Below, one piece after another: positions 7,768-16,208 of a stretch of 64,000 bases of DNA (its first letter is position 1; each line of letters starts with the position of its first letter). The stretch lies in NCBI RefSeq assembly GCF_900454495.1, contig NZ_UGSI01000001.1, positions 1,364,001-1,428,000 on the forward strand, given 5' to 3'. This DNA is from Paenibacillus macerans. Lineage in GTDB: Bacteria > Bacillota > Bacilli > Paenibacillales > Paenibacillaceae. Below the pieces are notes generated by a model. That model was not told where the DNA came from. It saw nothing but the letters and a program-made list of their open reading frames with translations, and did no database searches. The position numbers and the translations under genes were made by a program.

Positions 7768-8361
7768 TCAGCTCAACGCGTTCAGCATAAACTCATAGAT
7801 GTCCCGGTCGCTTAATACTTCGTCATCGGGAGTAACGATTTGTTGAACCTGCAAGCCGTACTTCAACGTGGCAAATAGCTGCGCAACCTTGTTGGCGTCG
7901 ATGTGCGCGGGAATAACCCCATGCCGCTTGCCGACTTCAATCCATCTTGCCGAATTGCGGATCGCGGTTTCGTGATAGCGCCGCAGAATGTCGTCCACGG
8001 CGGGTTTATCTCTTTGGCTGAGCAAGTATATGAAGATCAGGTTGGAAACACTGTCCGGACTGGCGGCATGCTGCATCCTGCCGGACACCAGGTTCAGCGG
8101 TCCCTGGATTTCGGCGGGTTTGCCGGCGGCTTGAGCCACCGATTCGAAAAAAAGCTCATTCGTTTTCTCGAATCCGGATTCAAGGATTAAAGCGAACAAT
8201 TCGTCTTTGCTTTTGACATAATGATAAATCGCTCCTTTGGTGAGCCCGCTCCGGACGGCAATATCCTGCAGCGTGGCGGCCCGGCAGCCTTTTTCCAAAA
8301 TCATTTCTTCCGCCGTCTCCAGCAGCAGCTTGAGCGTAGGGTTCATCGTTTTATCATGCAT
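7768..8361 (-). CDS. TetR-family transcriptional regulator
   Basis: 197-residue TetR-type repressor with an N-terminal HTH (residues about 15-60, AATLQDIAVRSGLTKGAIYHYVKSKDELF) and a helical ligand/dimer domain. The start is ATG at 8361 (MHDKTMNP), which has GGAGG 9 nt upstream; an upstream in-frame ATG has none. It is second in an operon with the membrane gene at 8392-9012, 30 nt apart. The operon promoter carries two matching palindromes, so autorepression is likely. The ligand is unknown. Confidence 0.9.
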   Translation of the reverse strand: MHDKTMNPTLKLLLETAEEMILEKGCRAATLQDIAVRSGLTKGAIYHYVKSKDELFALILESGFEKTNELFFESVAQAAGKPAEIQGPLNLVSGRMQHAASPDSVSNLIFIYLLSQRDKPAVDDILRRYHETAIRNSARWIEVGKRHGVIPAHIDANKVAQLFATLKYGLQVQQIVTPDDEVLSDRDIYEFMLNALS

Positions 8362-8391
8362 GGTCAAATACCTCCAATTCATAAGCGGTGT

Positions 8392-9012
8392 TTATTCCGA
8401 CGGTTGAAGTCCCGGAGAGGCCTGCTTCTTCACCCGCTTTACGTAACGAACGGTCCACCAAATCGTCACACCCACGATGCCATAACTTGCAAACGGCGAC
8501 ACCGCCAGAAATGACGGAACGGATAAAATGTACACCAACCCCACTTTGACAACGGCTTCCAGCACAAGAGCAACCCCCCACACGGCGGTAAGCAGCCGGA
8601 AAGTATGGCGGAACCTGGGCAAATGTCTCCACTTTTCTTCCATATTCGCATCCCGCCCCGTAAACCGCTCGGCAAAATAATAAATTAACGGGCGCTTAAG
8701 AAGCAAAGAGAGCAAAAATAGGAGTCCCATGATTCCCGTTACATACGATTCCCTCAGCAAAATAAACCTCTCGTCCCCGCCAAGCAGCACGGCAGCAACG
8801 CCTAAGATCAGGCCGATGAAAATAAAGGCGGAAAACATATCCGCTTTTCGCGTTTTAATCAGACTGTACAGCGAATCAACCAGCGGAACGACGGAGGCGG
8901 CCGATAGCGCCCATAAACTGCCGGTATGTTTAATGAGCAGAGTGTAAATCAGATAGGGCAGTACAACATTTACGGCTAATGTGATGATGATTTCTTTTCG
9001 CGTATGGTTCAT
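8392..9012 (-). CDS. VC0807-like membrane protein
   Basis: 206-residue polytopic membrane protein with about six hydrophobic segments, similar in layout to the VC0807/DUF3159 family that includes intracellular-septation-like proteins. The start at 9012 (MNHTRKEI) has AAAGGAC upstream. It is co-transcribed with, and probably repressed by, the TetR protein encoded just downstream. The function is unknown; such pairs often respond to toxic compounds, but that is inference. Confidence 0.6.
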   Translation of the reverse strand: MNHTRKEIIITLAVNVVLPYLIYTLLIKHTGSLWALSAASVVPLVDSLYSLIKTRKADMFSAFIFIGLILGVAAVLLGGDERFILLRESYVTGIMGLLFLLSLLLKRPLIYYFAERFTGRDANMEEKWRHLPRFRHTFRLLTAVWGVALVLEAVVKVGLVYILSVPSFLAVSPFASYGIVGVTIWWTVRYVKRVKKQASPGLQPSE

Positions 9013-9058
9013 CTTGGTTGAAGTCCTTTCTTTAACGTGAGTTTGACGGGAATATTTC

Positions 9059-9109
9059 ATACCTTCGGTAGGTATCTCAAATTTTACATACCTTCGGTAG
9101 GTAGGTCAA
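9059..9109 (-). promoter_or_regulatory. Promoter with two TetR operators
   Basis: -35 TTGACC at 9104-9109 and -10 TAAAAT at 9081-9086, 17-nt spacer. Two copies of ATACCT-TCGGT-AGGTA(T) lie at 9088-9104 and 9059-9075, starts 29 nt apart. The first fills the spacer, the second covers the start of transcription. This is classic placement for repression by the TetR protein of the operon. Confidence 0.75.
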
Positions 9110-9127
9110 GTGTTTTGTTTTGAGTTT

Positions 9128-9157
9128 GCATAACATCGCTATGGCGAGGGCAACTTA
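9128..9157 (+). promoter_or_regulatory. Sigma-G-like promoter of sspH
   Basis: GCATA at 9128-9132, 18 nt, then CAACTTA at 9151-9157, close to the sigma-G pattern GHATR and CATNHTA. Sigma-G drives small acid-soluble protein genes in the forespore. Confidence 0.5.
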
Positions 9158-9217
9158 TGTATGATTGAAGCCTATTCCCCAAGTTTGTGATATTTTGCAT
9201 TCCAGGAGGTCTTTAGT

Positions 9218-9397
9218 ATGAACAGTCAACGCGCTAAAGAAATCGTCGCTTCGCCGACGATGGTAAACGTAACCTGCGATGGGGTTCCGATTTATATTCA
9301 GCATGTGGACGAAAAAAACGAAACCGCCAGAATCTATCCTTTGGACGAGCCGGAAAATGAGAAGAACGTGGCTCTTTCCCAACTTCACGAGCATTAA
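9218..9397 (+). CDS. sspH: H-type small acid-soluble spore protein
   Basis: 59-residue protein starting at ATG 9218 behind AGGAGG. It begins MNSQRAKEIVASPTMVNVTC and continues with GVPIYIQHVDE and ARIYPLDEP, the signature of SspH-type minor small acid-soluble proteins of the spore core. It has a sigma-G-like promoter upstream and a strong terminator immediately after. Confidence 0.92.
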   Translation: MNSQRAKEIVASPTMVNVTCDGVPIYIQHVDEKNETARIYPLDEPENEKNVALSQLHEH

Positions 9398-9401
9398 TAA
9401 G

Positions 9402-9437
9402 CAGGAGGCGATGCGCGATGCATCCCTCCTGTTTTTT
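9402..9437 (+). terminator. Terminator of sspH
   Basis: CAGGAGG-c-GATGC / GCATC-CCTCCTG stem followed by TTTTTT. Confidence 0.9.
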
Positions 9438-9544
9438 AAGTTAACATAACTATATTTATGTAATCTTTATTGGCGGCAGCTCCCACAAACGCTAAAATAA
9501 CAGTCACCAGATTTTTGGCAAGGTTTTCTCCGCGCAAAACAAAA

Positions 9545-9571
9545 GAGTTCAGCCGATGTATCGGCGAACTC
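9545..9571 (-). terminator. Inverted repeat downstream of leuA (distal)
   Basis: GAGTT..GCCGAT-GT-ATCGGC.AACTC; the minus strand continues CTTTTGTTTTG. It could be a distal leuA terminator. Between 9438 and 9694 I see no gene with a usable ribosome binding site. Confidence 0.5.
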
Positions 9572-9640
9572 CTTTGTTGATCTTCGGCTGCATCCCGCCC
9601 TCCTGGGGCCCTTCGGTCCAAGTGTCATCCCGCTGGAAGG

Positions 9641-9670
9641 CCCTCCCATCCTAAAATTAGACTGGGAGGG
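9641..9670. terminator. Inverted repeat after leuA (proximal)
   Basis: CCCTCCCA and TGGGAGGG pair around a 14-nt loop, 25 nt after the leuA stop codon. There is no good U-tract on the leuA strand. Confidence 0.4.
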
Positions 9671-9694
9671 GCAGTTTTGATTGGAAAACCTAAC

Positions 9695-11239
9695 TCAAAA
9701 AGCTTGAACGCTCTCCTTCTGATCCAGAATAACGGCGTTAACGCCGTTCAGAAAAGCCTGGCCGCTTGCTTTGATAATATCGGTGTCCATCGCCCGGCCG
9801 ACATACGTCTTGCCTTGAAAATCAAGCTGGATATTCACCCGGCCTACCGCTTCCTTCCCCCGCGAAATGCTGTTGATTTTATAATGCGTCAAATGAACGT
9901 CCAGACCGGTCAACGTTTTGATCGCCGTGTATAATGCATCGATCGGACCGTCCCCGACGGCGCTGCCCTTAAGCTCTTCCCCATTTTGCATAAGCACCAC
10001 GGCCGCGGTTGGGCACAGATCATTCGTCACGACCTGGAACGACCGCAATTCGAACAGCCGGCTCGCGTGCTCCGCTTGTTCCCGTTGATCGTTCAGCAAG
10101 TAGTACAGATCGTGATCGTAAACCTCTTTTTTCGCGTCGGCCAGGGCCAGGAATTTTTGAAACACGATCTCAAAGGCGTCGGTATTGGACGTATCGAAGC
10201 CCAGCTTCGCGATCGCATGTTTGACTGCGTGTCTGCCGGAACGTGCGGTCAGCACCAATTCCATGCTTTCCGCCCCAACGTCTTCGGGAGACATGATTTC
10301 ATACACTTGTTTATCCTTGAGCAATCCGTCTTGATGGATGCCGGAGGAATGGGCAAACGCGTTTTCACCCGTGATCGCCTTGTTGGCCTGCACGTCGAGC
10401 CCTGTCAAATGCGTCAATAGTCTCGACGTCCGGAGCAGTTCGGTCGTATCGATGTTCGTGCTGCAGCGGTACAGCGATTCCCTGACCTTCAGCGCCATGA
10501 CCGTTTCCTCCAGAGAGGTATTCCCCGCCCGTTCTCCCAAGCCATTGATCGTGCATTCGATTTTTTCCGCGCCGTTTTTGACCGCGCTCAAGGTGTTGGC
10601 CGTGGCCAGCCCAAGGTCGTTGTGGCAATGCACGCTCAGTATGACCTTGTCGTCCAAGTTTTTCAAACGGTCGTGGATTTTCCGGATCAGTTCGCCATAC
10701 TCCTCCGGTATCGCATATCCCACCGTATCCGGAACGTTGACGATCGTGGCGCCGGCCCGTACGACCGCTTCGATCGTTTTCCATAAATACTCGAAGTCCG
10801 CCCGCGAGGCGTCCTCCGTCGAGTACTGCACCTGCGGCAGCAGCGTCTTGGCGTATTTGACCGCGTCGACGCCCATTTGCAGCACCGCCTCCTTGGAGCG
10901 GTTGAACTTTTTCTCCACGTGTACGTTTGATGCTCCGAGCACAATATGGATCAGCGGTTCCTGCGCGATCCGGACGCTCTCATAAACGGCGTCAATATCG
11001 CTTTTCACCGCCCGGGCCAGCGCCGTGATGCCGACGCTGTCGCCCATGCTGCGGGCGATTTCCCGAACCGCCTGGAAATCCCCTTGCGACGAGGCCGGGA
11101 ACCCGGCCTCGATAATATCTACACGGAGGCGCTTCAGCTGCTGGGCAAACTCCAATTTTTGCTGTACGTTCAACTTGGCCCCAGGGACCTGCTCACCGTC
11201 TCTTAAAGTCGTATCGAGCACGATAATTTTGCGGTTCAT
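9695..11239 (-). CDS. leuA: 2-isopropylmalate synthase
   Basis: 514-residue enzyme condensing acetyl-CoA with 2-ketoisovalerate, the first step of leucine synthesis. The N-terminal TIM barrel has TTLRDGEQ (residues about 10-17) and the metal site HCHNDLG. The C-terminal LeuA dimer domain (from about 390) binds leucine for feedback inhibition. The start is ATG at 11239 with AAGGAGG nine bases upstream. It is the only leu gene here; leuB/C/D are not adjacent. Expression is governed by a Leu T-box leader. Confidence 0.96.
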   Translation of the reverse strand: MNRKIIVLDTTLRDGEQVPGAKLNVQQKLEFAQQLKRLRVDIIEAGFPASSQGDFQAVREIARSMGDSVGITALARAVKSDIDAVYESVRIAQEPLIHIVLGASNVHVEKKFNRSKEAVLQMGVDAVKYAKTLLPQVQYSTEDASRADFEYLWKTIEAVVRAGATIVNVPDTVGYAIPEEYGELIRKIHDRLKNLDDKVILSVHCHNDLGLATANTLSAVKNGAEKIECTINGLGERAGNTSLEETVMALKVRESLYRCSTNIDTTELLRTSRLLTHLTGLDVQANKAITGENAFAHSSGIHQDGLLKDKQVYEIMSPEDVGAESMELVLTARSGRHAVKHAIAKLGFDTSNTDAFEIVFQKFLALADAKKEVYDHDLYYLLNDQREQAEHASRLFELRSFQVVTNDLCPTAAVVLMQNGEELKGSAVGDGPIDALYTAIKTLTGLDVHLTHYKINSISRGKEAVGRVNIQLDFQGKTYVGRAMDTDIIKASGQAFLNGVNAVILDQKESVQAF

Positions 11240-11322
11240 CTGAAATTCCTCCTTGATCATTCGGTTATTGGGTTATGCAATCTATGTGAAGCGGGGCTGA
11301 TTAAACCCGGGCTTTAACCAAC

Positions 11323-11586
11323 AAAAAAACCCCGTCTCTGCAATAGAGACGAGGTTTATCCCGCGGTACCACTCTAATTCATTTCACGCTCTGAAATGAT
11401 CTCTTTCGATGGCCGACACCATCTATCCTTGTAACGGCGGAATCCCGGCTCACCCTACATATCAGGCAGCTGTTCATAAACGAGTTCAAAATGATGAGCG
11501 CTGCCGTTTCTCACCAACCAACGGCTCTCTGAAAGGTTCGATCATTTTTACTATTTCTAATCAACACATTTGCTCGTATGGAATTA
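11323..11586 (-). ncRNA. T-box leader (Leu) of leuA
   Basis: Read on the minus strand: stem I starts near AAATAGTA, and the specifier loop contains GAA-CTC-GTTTATGAA, with CTC at 11482-11484 = Leu. The conserved T-box AGAGTGGTACCGCGGG lies at 11359-11374, followed by the terminator CTCGTCTCT-ATTGC-AGAGACGGGG and TTTTTTT at 11323-11357. Uncharged tRNA-Leu would stabilise the antiterminator and switch leuA on. Confidence 0.93.
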
Positions 11587-11592
11587 TAGGTA

Positions 11593-11621
11593 ATTATATG
11601 CACCCCTGGGGCCATTGTCAA
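11593..11621 (-). promoter_or_regulatory. Consensus sigma-A promoter of leuA
   Basis: TTGACA at 11616-11621, 17 nt, TATAAT at 11593-11598. Both elements are perfect. Confidence 0.93.
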
Positions 11622-11730
11622 CCGCCTTTTCTGGCCCGTTTGCGGAAATTGTGCATGCGCGGAGGGGCAGATGGCTTGTTGGTACATATACTGCATTAGA
11701 TTTTAATTAACGCCAAGGAGATGGAACCCC

Positions 11731-12090
11731 TTGAAACGGAAAAAGAAAAAAGTCAAAGTCAAACAATTTATTCCCACTCAAATGAGTCAAAGTCCCCTCT
11801 CCCCCACCCTTTTTAATCCTGGGCCGCAATTGCCCGGTATTTTCGGGCCGTCGCAGCCGTCATCGGGCCCTCCCGCTTCGTCCGGCTTCGGCTCCTTATT
11901 TAAGGGTTTGGGCGGATTGGACGGCATTTTGGGCACCTTGGGCAAAGTTCAAAAGATGGTCGGGATGTTCCGGCAGTTTTACCCGCTCATTAAATTATTT
12001 TTCCCCAAAGCGGCGACGGCAAGCGTAAGAAATGGCGGTACACCCCGCCGCCGGGCCGTAAAACAAAGAACAATCAACAAACGGAAGTGA
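11731..12090 (+). CDS. Small basic, Pro/Gly-rich protein, possibly YqfQ/VrrA-like
   Basis: 119-residue protein with lysine-rich ends (KRKKKKVKVK; RRRAVKQRTINKRK), a Pro/Ser/Gly middle and a hydrophobic helix-forming stretch (LGGLDGILGTLGKVQKMVG followed by FRQFYPLIKLFFP). The layout resembles the YqfQ/VrrA family of spore formers, but I am not certain. The start is TTG at 11731 behind AAGGAG; a hairpin terminator overlaps the stop codon. The function is unknown. Confidence 0.55.
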   Translation: MKRKKKKVKVKQFIPTQMSQSPLSPTLFNPGPQLPGIFGPSQPSSGPPASSGFGSLFKGLGGLDGILGTLGKVQKMVGMFRQFYPLIKLFFPKAATASVRNGGTPRRRAVKQRTINKRK

Positions 12091-12120
12091 CTTCTGACAG
12101 GTCAGAAGTCACCCTTTTCT
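12087..12120 (+). terminator. Terminator
   Basis: GTGACTTCTGAC-AG-GTCAGAAGTCAC followed by CCTTTTCT, overlapping the stop codon of the preceding gene. Confidence 0.85.
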
Positions 12121-12122
12121 CT

Positions 12123-12171
12123 AAAAAACCCGTGTACGGAACACCTGCTGCCTTGATGTTCCGCACACGGG
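12123..12171 (-). terminator. Terminator of the YjcZ-type gene
   Basis: CCCGTGT.CGGAACA / TGTTCCG.ACACGGG; on the minus strand it ends in GGGTTTTTT. It serves the micropeptide gene to its right. Confidence 0.85.
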
Positions 12172-12219
12172 CGGTAAATCCTAAATCCCGTCATAAGCGC
12201 TGTCCTGGTTTAAGCAGAT

Positions 12220-12312
12220 TTAGATCCAGGCAGTCAAAACAATTACCAAAAGGATGAACAAAACGAGGATAACTCCGGTGCTCGTAAAACCGCCGCCTGC
12301 GAAACACGACAT
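12220..12312 (-). CDS. YjcZ-family sporulation micropeptide
   Basis: 30-residue peptide: MSCFAGGGFTSTGVILVLFI followed by LLVIVLTAWI. A short glycine-rich head is followed by a single transmembrane helix, which is the YjcZ family pattern seen in many small spore-former proteins. The start is ATG at 12312, with AGGGAGGG just upstream. It has its own terminator. Confidence 0.8.
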   Translation of the reverse strand: MSCFAGGGFTSTGVILVLFILLVIVLTAWI

Positions 12313-12423
12313 CAGTGATGCCCTCCCTTCGTTTCAATCTACTTAAGCATATGACTTTAGCGGTACGTTGGATTGGTTATAAGTCCCGGAGCCGAAAAAT
12401 AGGGCTGTTTCACAAAGCGGCGT

Positions 12424-14412
12424 TTAAGCATTCATCCATGAGTTCCAAGCCTGCTCGGATTGCACCTGAACATGCATATGCCGTTCGGCCTCACCCCAGG
12501 GTACGGAATAGGACTGGCCCTTTGCGCAAAAAATGGAGGATGAGGTATAGGCCGGATCGGCGTTTTTATCGTAGTTTTTAAGGCGGATGACATCTCCGGG
12601 ATTATGGCAGGCTTCATAACCGCCGAATTTCAGCGAGATGACACCTTTGCCGTGCGTCATTGACGCCAAAACCGTACTATAATCCATAAAGGAGGCGACG
12701 GGAACGACGCCGGTGATCGTTGCGGAACTTCCCGTCAACTCAGGAGGATCAAACCGGCCATGAGCCTGCTGGATATCGGTCAGCACCTTGCCCAAATGCT
12801 CCGTGTCCACTTTGATTTTCACGTGGTATACCGGTTCAAGCAGTACGTTTTCCGCCTTTTCCAAGGCCTGTCTGATTGCCCGGAAGGACGCTTCCCGGAA
12901 GTCTCCCCCGCTGGTATGCTTGTTATGCGAACGGCCGGTTATCAATGTGATCCGCACGTCCGTGAGCGGCGAACCGGTCAAGAGCCCGTGATGCTCCTGC
13001 TCCAGCACATGCTGGCCGATCAGGTTCTGATAGCCCGCCGCCAGTTCGTCGGGATGGCATGCGTTCACGAACGCGACGCCGCTGTTTAGCCCCGTCGGCT
13101 CTAGCCGCAAATGCACCTCGGCGTAATGGCCGAGCGGCTCGAAATGCCCGCAGCCGTATACCGGCTTCGCGATCGTCTCTTTATAAAGAATTTCCGGCTG
13201 GCCGAAAGACACCTCAAAACCAAAGCGCTCCCGCACCACCTGCTGCAAAATTTCAAGCTGGACCTTGCCCATGACGTGAATATGCAGCTCCTGCAGATGC
13301 TCATCCCAGCCAGTCCCTAAAGCCGGGTCTTCCGCATCCAGCATTTGAAACGCGCGGAGCACTTCTTTGATGTGCAGCGGGGGAGCGAACAGCACTTTGG
13401 ATTGCAGGGTCGGCACAAGCTCGAACGGGGCGGCGTCATGAATAGCGCCGACGCCTTGGCCGGGAAACGCCGAGGTTAATCCGGTCACGGCAAACAGCTC
13501 GCCTGCACTAATCGAATCGGCTTGCGCGTAACGCTGCCCGTTAACCTTTTGGATCGCCGTAATTTTCTCCGCTTTGCGGGCTTCCCCCGTCCCGTATTCC
13601 ACTTCGCCGCGCACCGCCAATACGCCCTGCAGCGCTTTAATGAACGTAATCCGCGCCCCTTGCCCGTCGTGACGGATTTTATATACCCGCCCGGCAAAAG
13701 GGGCCCCATCGTCATAAGCGGCAACCGTCAGCTGATCCAGCCGCTCGAGAAAAACGTCGATGCCGAGATCCAGCAGCGCCGACCCTTTCAGGCACGGAAA
13801 CACCTTCCTGCCGCGAATCAGGCTGATCAGATGGCCGGTCCATTCCTTGTCGTTCAGCGTCCCTTCGAAATAAGGTTCCAGCAGCGCATCGTCCCGTTCG
13901 GCGAGCCAGGCTTTCAGCGAATCCTCCCAATGGTCCGGGGTAAAGACGGCAACATCCAGCGCGTCACCGGTCAGCTGCCGGCGGATGTCCGCCAGTACGC
14001 GTTCCGGGTCGGCCCCCGTACGATCGATTTTATTGATGAAAAAAAACGTCGGAATACCGTAAGCGCGAAGGAGCTCCCATACCGTTTCCGTATGGCCCTC
14101 CACACCTTCCACCGCGCTGACGATAATGACGGCGTAGTCCAATACTTGCAAAGCGCGTTCCATTTCCGCCGAGAAATCGACGTGTCCGGGCGTGTCCAGC
14201 AAAAAATAAACGGAATTCCCGTACGTCATTTCCGCCTGATCGGCAAACACGGTGATGCCGCGCGCCTTTTCGATCTCATGGCCGTCCAAAAAGGCGTTGC
14301 GGTGATCCACTCTTCCCCGGCTGCGGATCGCCCGCGTGCGATACAACAACGCTTCGGCAAAAGTCGTTTTGCCTGCGTCGACATGGGCCAGCAGGCCGAT
14401 CGTTTTGTTCAA
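12424..14412 (-). CDS. EF-G-like GTPase, tetracycline ribosomal-protection family
   Basis: 662-residue translational GTPase. G motifs: AHVDAGKTT (G1, residues about 9-17), RGITV (G2), DTPGHVDF (G3) and NKID (G4). Domains II-V follow, as in Tet(M)/Tet(O)-type proteins that remove tetracycline from the ribosome. The domain IV region HVMGKVQLEILQQVV is characteristic. Length is slightly above Tet(M) (about 640). The start is TTG at 14412 with AGAGGTGG upstream. Chromosomal members in Paenibacillaceae may or may not confer resistance. No mobile DNA or tet leader peptide is visible beside it. Confidence 0.85.
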   Translation of the reverse strand: MNKTIGLLAHVDAGKTTFAEALLYRTRAIRSRGRVDHRNAFLDGHEIEKARGITVFADQAEMTYGNSVYFLLDTPGHVDFSAEMERALQVLDYAVIIVSAVEGVEGHTETVWELLRAYGIPTFFFINKIDRTGADPERVLADIRRQLTGDALDVAVFTPDHWEDSLKAWLAERDDALLEPYFEGTLNDKEWTGHLISLIRGRKVFPCLKGSALLDLGIDVFLERLDQLTVAAYDDGAPFAGRVYKIRHDGQGARITFIKALQGVLAVRGEVEYGTGEARKAEKITAIQKVNGQRYAQADSISAGELFAVTGLTSAFPGQGVGAIHDAAPFELVPTLQSKVLFAPPLHIKEVLRAFQMLDAEDPALGTGWDEHLQELHIHVMGKVQLEILQQVVRERFGFEVSFGQPEILYKETIAKPVYGCGHFEPLGHYAEVHLRLEPTGLNSGVAFVNACHPDELAAGYQNLIGQHVLEQEHHGLLTGSPLTDVRITLITGRSHNKHTSGGDFREASFRAIRQALEKAENVLLEPVYHVKIKVDTEHLGKVLTDIQQAHGRFDPPELTGSSATITGVVPVASFMDYSTVLASMTHGKGVISLKFGGYEACHNPGDVIRLKNYDKNADPAYTSSSIFCAKGQSYSVPWGEAERHMHVQVQSEQAWNSWMNA

Positions 14413-14457
14413 CGTGCATCCACCTCTGCTTTCGGAACCTGTCGTCCGTTCTATCTA

Positions 14458-15816
14458 TTAGTTTTTAAAGCTGTGGATCGGCGCCGGAATGCGGCCGCCC
14501 CGCTCGATGAACGGCGCGCAGCCAAACGAGTTGACCGGCATGATCGGCGCATAGCCAAGCAAACCGCCGAATTCGACGATTTCGCCGACATCCTTGCCGA
14601 TCACCGGAATGATGCGCACGGCGGTCGTCTTGTTGTTCACCATACCGATCGCCGCCTCGTCGGCGATAATGCCGGAGATCGTGGCTTTGCTCGTACTGCC
14701 GGGGATCGCGATCATATCCAGCCCGACGGAGCAGACGCACGTCATCGCCTCCAGTTTCTCCAGCGTCAGCGCGCCGCGCTGCACCGCTTCGATCATGCCG
14801 TGGTCCTCGCTGACCGGGATGAACGCCCCGCTGAGTCCGCCGACATAGGAGGAGGCCATTACCCCGCCCTTTTTCACGTTATCGTTCAATATCGCCAGCG
14901 CGGCCGTCGTGCCCGGCGCTCCCGCTTCCTCCAAGCCCATCGTCTGAAAAATTTCCGCGATGGAATCGCCGATTTCCGGCGTCGGCGCCAGCGACAGATC
15001 GATGATCCCGAAAGGCACGCCCAGCCGCTTAGACGCTTCCTGTGCGATCAATTGCCCGACCCGGGTCACTTTGAAGGCCGTCCGCTTGATCGTTTCGCAC
15101 AACGTTTCGAAGTCTTTGCCCTTCACTTCCTCCAAAGCCCGCTTGACCACGCCCGGTCCGCTGACGCCGACGTTGATGACGCATTCTTGTTCGCCCACGC
15201 CGTGGAAAGCGCCGGCCATAAACGGGTTGTCCTCGACCGCGTTGCAGAACACGACCAGCTTGGCGCAGCCGATCGAGCCCCGGTCCACCGTTCGTTCGGC
15301 GGTGCGCACGATGATGTCGCCCATCAGCTTGACGGCATCCATATTGATGCCGCTGCGCGAGGAGCCGACATTTACCGAGGAGCACACCCGCTCCGTCACG
15401 GCCAGCGCTTCCGGAATGCTTTCGATCAGCAGGCGGTCGCCGGCCGTGAAGCCTTTTTGCACAAGCGCGGAAAAACCGCCGATGAAATTGACGCCCACCT
15501 CTTTGGCCGCTTTGTCGAGCGTTTCGGCGACCGGCACATATGTATCGGTTTTGATACCGCCTGCGGCGATCGAGATCGGCGTCACGGAAATCCGTTTATT
15601 GACGATCGGAACGCCAAACTGTTTTTCCAGATCCTCGCCGGTTTTGACCAGGTTCTCCGCGAGGCGGGTAATTTTGTCATAGATTTTCCGGTTGAATACA
15701 TCCATGCTTTCATGAGCGCAGTCCATCAAACTGATGCCCATCGTAATCGTGCGCACGTCGAGATTCATTTCCCGGATCATCGAGTTCGTTTCCTGCACTT
15801 CCACGCGTGAAATCAT
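14458..15816 (-). CDS. PFL family protein (UPF0210/DUF711)
   Basis: 452-residue cytoplasmic protein of the UPF0210 family, related in fold to pyruvate formate-lyase but lacking an assigned reaction. Recognisable stretches are TITMGISLMDC, CSSVNVGSSRSGINMDA and FGGLLGYAPIMPVN near the C-terminus. The start is ATG at 15816 (MISRVEVQ); the open frame extends further upstream into the ACT gene, but that part is not coding. It is co-transcribed with the ACT-domain gene 22 nt upstream, a pairing conserved in many bacteria. Confidence 0.88.
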   Translation of the reverse strand: MISRVEVQETNSMIREMNLDVRTITMGISLMDCAHESMDVFNRKIYDKITRLAENLVKTGEDLEKQFGVPIVNKRISVTPISIAAGGIKTDTYVPVAETLDKAAKEVGVNFIGGFSALVQKGFTAGDRLLIESIPEALAVTERVCSSVNVGSSRSGINMDAVKLMGDIIVRTAERTVDRGSIGCAKLVVFCNAVEDNPFMAGAFHGVGEQECVINVGVSGPGVVKRALEEVKGKDFETLCETIKRTAFKVTRVGQLIAQEASKRLGVPFGIIDLSLAPTPEIGDSIAEIFQTMGLEEAGAPGTTAALAILNDNVKKGGVMASSYVGGLSGAFIPVSEDHGMIEAVQRGALTLEKLEAMTCVCSVGLDMIAIPGSTSKATISGIIADEAAIGMVNNKTTAVRIIPVIGKDVGEIVEFGGLLGYAPIMPVNSFGCAPFIERGGRIPAPIHSFKN

Positions 15817-15838
15817 GTTTTTCTCCCCTTCCCGTTCC

Positions 15839-16108
15839 TTAGATGCGATGCATGATATTGAAAATATCCTCATGCTGCAGCTTGATTTCCACGCCGATGG
15901 ACGTCCCCAACTGCTGCAGGTCTTCGACGAGAAGCTCAAACGATTTCGACGGCGCCGAAATGTCCACGATCATCATCATGTTGAAATACCCTTGAATGAT
16001 GGTCTGCGATATATCCAGAATGTTGACGTTATGATCCGCCAAATATGTACATACCTTCGCAATAATGCCGACTTTGTCCTTCCCGACAACCGTAATGATT
16101 CCTTTCAT
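15839..16108 (-). CDS. ACT-domain protein (UPF0237)
   Basis: 89-residue single ACT domain, from GIITVVGKDKVGIIAKVC through VDISAPSKSFELL. It is probably a small ligand-binding regulator acting with the PFL-family partner encoded downstream. ATG at 16108 is preceded by AAAGGAGGG. It is driven by the sigma-A promoter at 16180-16208. Confidence 0.9.
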   Translation of the reverse strand: MKGIITVVGKDKVGIIAKVCTYLADHNVNILDISQTIIQGYFNMMMIVDISAPSKSFELLVEDLQQLGTSIGVEIKLQHEDIFNIMHRI

Positions 16109-16179
16109 ACGGCGTTCCCTCCTTTGATTTATGAATCCGCCGCTTCTGCGCCGGGTCCAACCGCTTAACCGCTTCGCTT

Positions 16180-16208
16180 ATTATGGCAAAAGATAGCGGA
16201 ATCTTCAA
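16180..16208 (-). promoter_or_regulatory. Sigma-A promoter of the ACT-PFL operon
   Basis: TTGAAG at 16203-16208, 17 nt, CATAAT at 16180-16185, about 70 nt upstream of the ACT gene. It overlaps the first codons of the open frame on the other strand. Confidence 0.7.

Noticed and set aside
9467..9649. 60-codon frame between leuA and sspH
   Set aside because: No ribosome binding site, it spans two inverted repeats, and its composition is not convincing. It is kept as a terminator region.
13522..15810. Open frame of 762 codons on the plus strand
   Set aside because: It lies opposite the EF-G-like and PFL genes, is very rich in Arg, His and Asp, has no family motif and no ribosome site. It is an antisense shadow of GC-rich coding sequence.
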